Shown here: piece by piece, positions 57,936-64,000 of the stretch
Numbering within the stretch: position 1 is the stretch's first letter
How the letters are laid out: each line of letters opens with the position of its first letter
Assembly (NCBI RefSeq): GCF_028890115.1
Contig: NZ_JARCJD010000007.1
Coordinates: forward strand, 110,499 to 174,498
From: Phaeobacter sp. QD34_24
GTDB lineage: Bacteria; Pseudomonadota; Alphaproteobacteria; Rhodobacterales; Rhodobacteraceae
Length of the DNA stretch: 64,000 nucleotides
Direction: 5' to 3'
Notes under the pieces: generated by a model
Seen by the model: the letters and a program-made list of their open reading frames with translations, nothing else
Told to the model about the DNA's origin: nothing
Database searches by the model: none
Program-made: the position numbers and the translations under genes

Positions 57936-57966
57936 GGAAAGCCGACTGCCGCCACGGCAGCTTTCC
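57936..57966. repeat. Long hairpin in the etfB-pduO gap
   Basis: GGAAAGC and GCTTTCC form the base, TGCCG-CCA-CGGCA the tip, with a four-base CGAC bulge on the left side. It lies in a 264-base gap between pduO and etfB on the minus strand. A second dyad CCGGGGC-AGCGTG-GCCCCGG sits at 57982-58001. No T-run follows on either strand. Confidence 0.6.
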
Positions 57967-58026
57967 GGGGCGGGGATCACGCCGGGGCAGCGTGGCCCCG
58001 GGCGATTCGCCAGATCCGCCCTTGGC

Positions 58027-58599
58027 TCAGCGATTGGCGCCGGGCACCCATAGAACGTCCCGGGTGCCATTTTCGTTGGCGATCCGGGAGGCGACGAAGA
58101 ACCAGTCGGACAGGCGGTTGAGGTAGCGCACCGCCGCCGGGTTCACCTCTTCCTCTGTGGCCAGTTCGGTGGCCAGCCGTTCGGCGCGGCGCGCCACGGT
58201 GCGGCAGACATGCAGATGCGCCGAGAGTTTCGAGCCGCCCGGCAGCACGAAACTGCGCAGCGGCTGCAGATCCTTGTTCATGGCATCGATTTCGGCCTCA
58301 AGCCGCTCGACCTGAACATCCGCAATCCGCAGCGGCGGGTATTCGGCCTCGGCGTCCTTGGCCATATCGGGGCGGCACATGTCGGCGCCAAGATCGAACA
58401 GGTCGTTCTGAATGCGGGCAAGGGCTGCGTCCATCTCGCCCGAGGCCTCAAGCCGGGCCACGCCGACAAAGGCATTGAGCTCGTCCGAGGTGCCATAGGC
58501 GCTGACCCGCGCGGAATGTTTTGCAACCCGCTGCCCATCGCCAAGGGCGGTGTCGCCCTTGTCGCCGGTGCGGGTGTAGATCTTGCTCAGAACAACCAT
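58027..58599 (-). CDS. pduO: PduO-type cob(I)alamin adenosyltransferase
   Basis: The 190-residue ATP:cob(I)alamin adenosyltransferase makes adenosylcobalamin. It has the family N-terminal ATP site (KIYTRTGDKGDTAL), the RxxxxE-type segment ERLEAEIDAMN, and the conserved C-terminal NRLSDWFFVASRIAN. Its product serves B12-dependent acyl-CoA mutases and fits the presence of mcd and etfAB. It follows a small membrane-protein gene by six bases. Confidence 0.96.
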   Translation of the reverse strand: MVVLSKIYTRTGDKGDTALGDGQRVAKHSARVSAYGTSDELNAFVGVARLEASGEMDAALARIQNDLFDLGADMCRPDMAKDAEAEYPPLRIADVQVERLEAEIDAMNKDLQPLRSFVLPGGSKLSAHLHVCRTVARRAERLATELATEEEVNPAAVRYLNRLSDWFFVASRIANENGTRDVLWVPGANR

Positions 58600-58605
58600 G
58601 CTTCC

Positions 58606-58812
58606 TTAGCCCCCTTGCGTGCGCAGATAGACAAAGCCCGCGATCAGCACCACGGCGATGAACTGGAACAGCAGCCGCAGCCGCATCATCTTGTTGCCGT
58701 ACTTGTGGTTGAAGGCGCCGCCCTTGCCGAAGCCGCCCATGCCGATCACCAGAACGATCACCACCGCCGCCATGGCGACGACGGCCAGAATGTATAGCGG
58801 GTCACCACCCAT
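58606..58812 (-). CDS. Twin transmembrane helix (HIG1-like) small protein
   Basis: The 68-residue protein has two membrane helices (about residues 6-26 and 45-64) around a basic loop, FGKGGAFNHKYGNKMMRLR, as in HIG1_N small proteins of alphaproteobacteria, which resemble mitochondrial respiratory-supercomplex factors. Role in this organism is unknown. It lies six bases before pduO, so the two are probably co-transcribed. Confidence 0.82.
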   Translation of the reverse strand: MGGDPLYILAVVAMAAVVIVLVIGMGGFGKGGAFNHKYGNKMMRLRLLFQFIAVVLIAGFVYLRTQGG

Positions 58813-58883
58813 TGCGCTTGCTCCTTCGCATTAGCCTTGTGTCGGTCTACCGCCTGGACGAGCCGATGGCGACCGCGAATCCG

Positions 58884-59714
58884 CTATCTAAGGCGGGTCA
58901 GGATGCGGTCAATTGACCGGGTCGACAAAATCCGGCGCAGGACGCCCGCGACATGGGTGGGGGTGGTCACATAGTAGCGCGGGCGTGGGCGCGGCGATTC
59001 GCAGGCATGGATCAGCTTGGCCGTCACCGCCGAGGCGGGTAGTTCAAAGGTGTCTGGTCCCTTGCTCTCGTATAGCCGCTTCAGCAGGCTTTTCTCGTAG
59101 AGGTCCCGCAAGGGGGATGCCTGCCAATTCACGTAGCGTTCGAAATGGGGAATGGAGTTCTCGCGGATCTTCGAGGTCACCGGGCCGGGTTCGATCAGGA
59201 TCACGTGGATGTCGGTGTCGATCAGCTCGATCCTGAGCGTGTCGGTCAGCCCCTCCACCGCGTATTTTGTCGCCACATAGGCGCCGCGCCAGGGGAAGGA
59301 GACCAGCCCCAGGATCGAGGAATTCTGCACGATGCGCCCATGGCCTTGCGCCCGCATCACCGGAATGACCTGGCGGGTCAGCTCGTGCCAGCCGAAGAAA
59401 TTGCTTTCGAAGATATCCCGCAGGGCCTCGGTCGGCAGATCCTCCACCGCGCCGGGCAGCCCGTGGGCGCCATTGTTGAACAGCACATCTAGGGTGCCGC
59501 CGGTGGCCTTGAGCACCTGTTGCAGACCGGACGAGATCGTTTCGGCGTCGGTATAGTCGATCAGCGGGCTGTCAAACCCCTCGGCGCGCATCCGGTCGCA
59601 GTCATGCTGCTGGCGGCAGGAGGCAAAGACCCGCCAGCCGCGGGTCCGCATGCCGCGTGCCGCATCAAGGCCGATCCCGGAGGAACAGCCGGTGATCAGG
59701 ATGGATTTCTGCAT
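58884..59714 (-). CDS. Short-chain dehydrogenase/reductase
   Basis: The 276-residue NAD(P)-dependent oxidoreductase has the TGxxxGIG nucleotide motif (ITGCSSGIGLDAA), the NNG strand (LFNNGAHG), the catalytic Ser in NSSILG and Tyr-x3-Lys in YVATKYAVEGL. The NADP preference or substrate is not readable. The C-terminal tail is basic, RPRYYVTTPTHVAGVLRRIL, which recalls membrane-associated members. It is on the same strand as pduO. Confidence 0.88.
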   Translation of the reverse strand: MQKSILITGCSSGIGLDAARGMRTRGWRVFASCRQQHDCDRMRAEGFDSPLIDYTDAETISSGLQQVLKATGGTLDVLFNNGAHGLPGAVEDLPTEALRDIFESNFFGWHELTRQVIPVMRAQGHGRIVQNSSILGLVSFPWRGAYVATKYAVEGLTDTLRIELIDTDIHVILIEPGPVTSKIRENSIPHFERYVNWQASPLRDLYEKSLLKRLYESKGPDTFELPASAVTAKLIHACESPRPRPRYYVTTPTHVAGVLRRILSTRSIDRILTRLR

Positions 59715-59759
59715 GAGACCCCCTTTGGATTTGCGCGGCTGCGCGCCACGCCAGCGCCG

Positions 59760-60425
59760 TTATGGGGTCTTTTTGCTTACCAGTGAAGCGGCGATCCAGC
59801 CGAAATGCGCATTGTCGGTGGTGCGCAGGTGCAGCCACCCGGCACTATTGTCATCGATGACGATCACCTCGTCCCCGGCCAGAAGGCGGGTGATGATCGG
59901 ATAGGCAGTACCCGGTCCCTGCCGCATGTTGACCCGCGAGGCGCGAATGCTGCGCAGGTCCAGATCGACTTCGGCGTCTTGAGCCTGCGGCACGTTGGGC
60001 AGTGTCTGGGCAGGGGCTGCGCGTTCGGGCGCCTCGCTCTGTAAACCACCGCCAAGCCCCGCCTCAAGCGAGGCAAGCTGTAGCCCACCCGATCCCAGGC
60101 CGGCGTTGAACAGGCTGGCGGATGCCGCTGCCGAGACGTCGCGCGCTCCTCGATCCTGGGCCTGCGGGGCAAGCACGGTGGCGGCTTGCCGCTCTTCGAT
60201 GCGGGCGCGTACCAGGCTCTTGTGGCGCGTCTCGATCGTGGTGTGCGTCACCAGAGAGGCGGCGGAGACGGTGATCCCCTCTTGGGTTTCACGGCTCGAT
60301 TTGGGAGCAGGCGCCGTGGCGACCTCGGTGACAGGGCGTTCGGGCGGGGTGAAATCGCCGCCGCCGCTCAATTCGTAAAACCCCCATCCGAGGAATGCAA
60401 AAGACACCAGAACAAAGCGCGACAT
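59760..60425 (-). CDS. SH3-domain exported protein
   Basis: The 221-residue protein has an N-terminal hydrophobic segment (MSRFVLVSFAFLGWGFYEL) that is a signal anchor or signal peptide, a Pro/Ala/Gln-rich linker of about 130 residues, and a C-terminal bacterial SH3 domain (about 155-221, RVNMRQGPGTAYPIITRLLAGDE and GWLHLR). SH3b domains bind peptidoglycan or other wall components. Start is taken at 60425. Confidence 0.85.
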   Translation of the reverse strand: MSRFVLVSFAFLGWGFYELSGGGDFTPPERPVTEVATAPAPKSSRETQEGITVSAASLVTHTTIETRHKSLVRARIEERQAATVLAPQAQDRGARDVSAAASASLFNAGLGSGGLQLASLEAGLGGGLQSEAPERAAPAQTLPNVPQAQDAEVDLDLRSIRASRVNMRQGPGTAYPIITRLLAGDEVIVIDDNSAGWLHLRTTDNAHFGWIAASLVSKKTP

Positions 60426-60677
60426 GGCGCACCCCCCGAAACAAATCAACGACAAGCCGCCGGTGGCAGCTGGACCCGGTGCCCGCGTTCGGCCCTTGAA
60501 AACAAACGGGACGGAGCAGGCGGGGGGACCATAGGCGGCGCGGGCTTAATCTTAGGTGAAAGAGGGCTTTGGGCACAGGGGGAGAGTCAGTTTTCTTCTC
60601 CCCCGCCGCATTGCGGTAATTCGGCAGTCGGCAACGCGCCGCTTTACCACGGCAGACGGGGGCAGTATTACCACGGA

Positions 60678-63026
<2,349 letters not shown>

Positions 63027-63111
63027 TCCACACCGGGGTTTACCGGCGCTGCCCGCTCTGGCTATCTGGCGGCGACCGGCATCCTGCCCGGTGTGATCAA
63101 GGGAACAAGAC

Positions 63112-63684
63112 ATGATCCGACTTCTCGCCTTTCTGGGCCTGTTTGCCCTGGTCGCGGCCTGCGGTGAAACGCAACTGAACGAGCCGCCCGAGGATCTGGG
63201 TGCGTTCAAGGTACGCGTGGCCCATGTTTATACCGAGAAGGCGCTGAAATGGCCGATGTCCCGCGATGCGGAGCAATCCGAATGGCTGGAACCGATGAAA
63301 ACCGCGCTGGAGGCGCGTCTGCGTCGCTACGACGGGGCGCAGGAATACGATGTGGCGGTCACGCTTGAAGGCTTCATGCTGGCCCCGGCGGGGGTGCCGA
63401 TTCTGTTCAGCCCCAAAAGCGTCGCGGTGGTGAATGTCTTTGTCTATGACGTCGCCAAGAAGGAATTCCTGGCCGACAAGCACCAGATGGAGATCTTTGA
63501 GAGCACCACCGGCGAAAGCGCCATTGTCGGCTCGGGGCATAGCCGCACCCGGGAAGAGCAGATCGCCGGTCTGTCCCTGAATATCGCCGATGCGGTCGAG
63601 GAATTCCTGGCCGAGCAGCACAAGAAAAACGGCTGGTTCGCCCCGCGCGAAGCGGCAGCTGAAAAGGCCAGCGAAGAGGGCTAA
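63112..63684 (+). CDS. Uncharacterised lipoprotein
   Basis: The 190-residue product has a signal peptide and lipobox (LVAAC, Cys17) and a mature domain with alternating strands and helices (FKVRVAHVYTEKALKWPMS, YDVAVTLEGFMLAP, SVAVVNVFVYDV) ending in a charged, Glu/Lys-rich tail. It resembles a Rhodobacteraceae lipoprotein family (possibly DUF6778) without known role. It follows parC by 85 bases. Confidence 0.75.
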   Translation: MIRLLAFLGLFALVAACGETQLNEPPEDLGAFKVRVAHVYTEKALKWPMSRDAEQSEWLEPMKTALEARLRRYDGAQEYDVAVTLEGFMLAPAGVPILFSPKSVAVVNVFVYDVAKKEFLADKHQMEIFESTTGESAIVGSGHSRTREEQIAGLSLNIADAVEEFLAEQHKKNGWFAPREAAAEKASEEG

Positions 63685-63759
63685 CCCCCTGCCGGGGGGC
63701 TGAAACCCGAACAATCCGGCTGAACTTGGCCAAATCCACCTCTGTCAAGCAGGAACGGG

Positions 63760-63786
63760 TTGATTTTTGCGCGTAAACCAAATAAT
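63760..63786 (+). promoter_or_regulatory. Candidate promoter for tuf
   Basis: TTGATT at 63760-63765 and AATAAT at 63781-63786, with a short 15-base spacer, lie 63 bases before the tuf start. The second half is the most A/T-rich patch of the gap. Confidence 0.3.
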
Positions 63787-63848
63787 CGGCGCGCGCAGAG
63801 GAAACCGGGTCGCAGATGGACCCCACATTTCAAAAGGGCGCCAAGAGA

Positions 63849-64000
63849 ATGGCTAAGGAAAAGTTTGAGCGTAATAAACCGCACGTCAACATCGGCACCG
63901 TTGGCCACGTTGACCACGGCAAGACCACGCTGACCGCAGCGATCACCAAATACTTCGGTGACTTCAAGGCATACGACCAGATCGATGGCGCGCCGGAAGA
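63849..64000 (+). CDS. tuf: Elongation factor Tu, 5' part (cut by window edge)
   Basis: Only the first 50 codons lie in the window. They read [20 protein letters not shown] and continue into the G1 loop [14 protein letters not shown], which identifies the GTPase that delivers aminoacyl-tRNA to the ribosome. AAGAGA precedes the ATG at 63849. The gene runs past 64000, so it is partial only because the window ends there. Confidence 0.95.
   Translation, partial: MAKEKFERNKPHVNIGTVGHVDHGKTTLTAAITKYFGDFKAYDQIDGAPE

Noticed and set aside
60186..60677. A 164-residue N-terminal extension of ParC
   Set aside because: It overlaps the SH3-protein gene on the other strand and has no topoisomerase similarity; the family N-terminus begins at 60678.

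Overview
The window is 64 kb of GC-rich, densely packed chromosome from an alphaproteobacterium of the Rhodobacterales, most likely the Roseobacter group. Four things point there. The ATP synthase F0 genes stand alone without F1 genes. The order pckA / chvI-chvG-hprK-rapZ-EIIA-HPr is the alphaproteobacterial one. A methylsuccinyl-CoA dehydrogenase marks the ethylmalonyl-CoA pathway. Several small proteins belong to families (DUF6473, DUF1491, the HIG1-like twin-helix protein) that are typical of Rhodobacteraceae. Genus and species cannot be fixed by reading alone. No tRNA, rRNA, insertion sequence, prophage, CRISPR array or plasmid-type gene was found, and the window reads as core genome.

Layout. 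1-3.4 kb: rpiB, azoR diverging from a LysR regulator, a DMT exporter, an ArsR regulator. 3.7-6.4 kb: the F0 operon atpI-atpB-atpE-b'-b with a strong terminator. 6.4-10 kb: a structured intergenic stretch, a free-standing CZB zinc protein, a FadR-type regulator diverging from a PLP aminotransferase with two matching candidate operators between them, and a small lipoprotein. 10-20.6 kb: smc, secreted small proteins, a lytic transglycosylase, cobD-cobC, a glutathionyl-hydroquinone reductase and a MalY-type beta-lyase. 20.7-23.6 kb: three tandem peptide-deformylase genes, the third apparently catalytically dead, followed by fmt. 23.6-27.4 kb: a minus-strand run ispH-lysE-DUF3429-methyltransferase-rnhA-TRIC, most genes overlapping. 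27.8-30 kb: an orphan hybrid histidine kinase. 30-40.5 kb: NYN protein, folK, then rpoZ-rsh-DUF2062-pdxJ-acpS-lepB-rnc-era-recO, a housekeeping block with repeated start/stop overlaps. 40.5-46.4 kb: SGNH lipoprotein, mcd, TauE exporter, cation efflux protein and dgt. 46.4-53.9 kb: pckA and the ChvGI / regulatory PTS cluster. 54-60.4 kb: 3-hydroxybutyryl-CoA dehydrogenase, etfA-etfB, PduO, SDR and SH3 proteins. 60.6-64 kb: parC, a lipoprotein, and the start of tuf.

How the genes work together. mcd feeds electrons to EtfAB and makes mesaconyl-CoA from methylsuccinyl-CoA. The PduO adenosyltransferase together with CobC and CobD can supply the B12 cofactor that ethylmalonyl-CoA and methylmalonyl-CoA mutases need. 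PckA provides gluconeogenesis from the resulting C4 acids. The neighbouring ChvGI, HprK, RapZ, EIIA and HPr form a sensing module with no sugar permease. The deformylases and Fmt act on the initiator Met of translation. LepB, RNase III, Era, Rsh and omega couple growth, ribosome assembly and stringent control.

I did not find a clearly new multi-gene system. The best leads are the inactive-looking third deformylase, the pseudo-receiver inside the hybrid kinase, and unassigned operators and hairpins: the FadR-type sites at 8.2 kb, the tandem TTAGCGC sites upstream of pckA, and the hairpins at 6.5, 18.86 and 57.95 kb.
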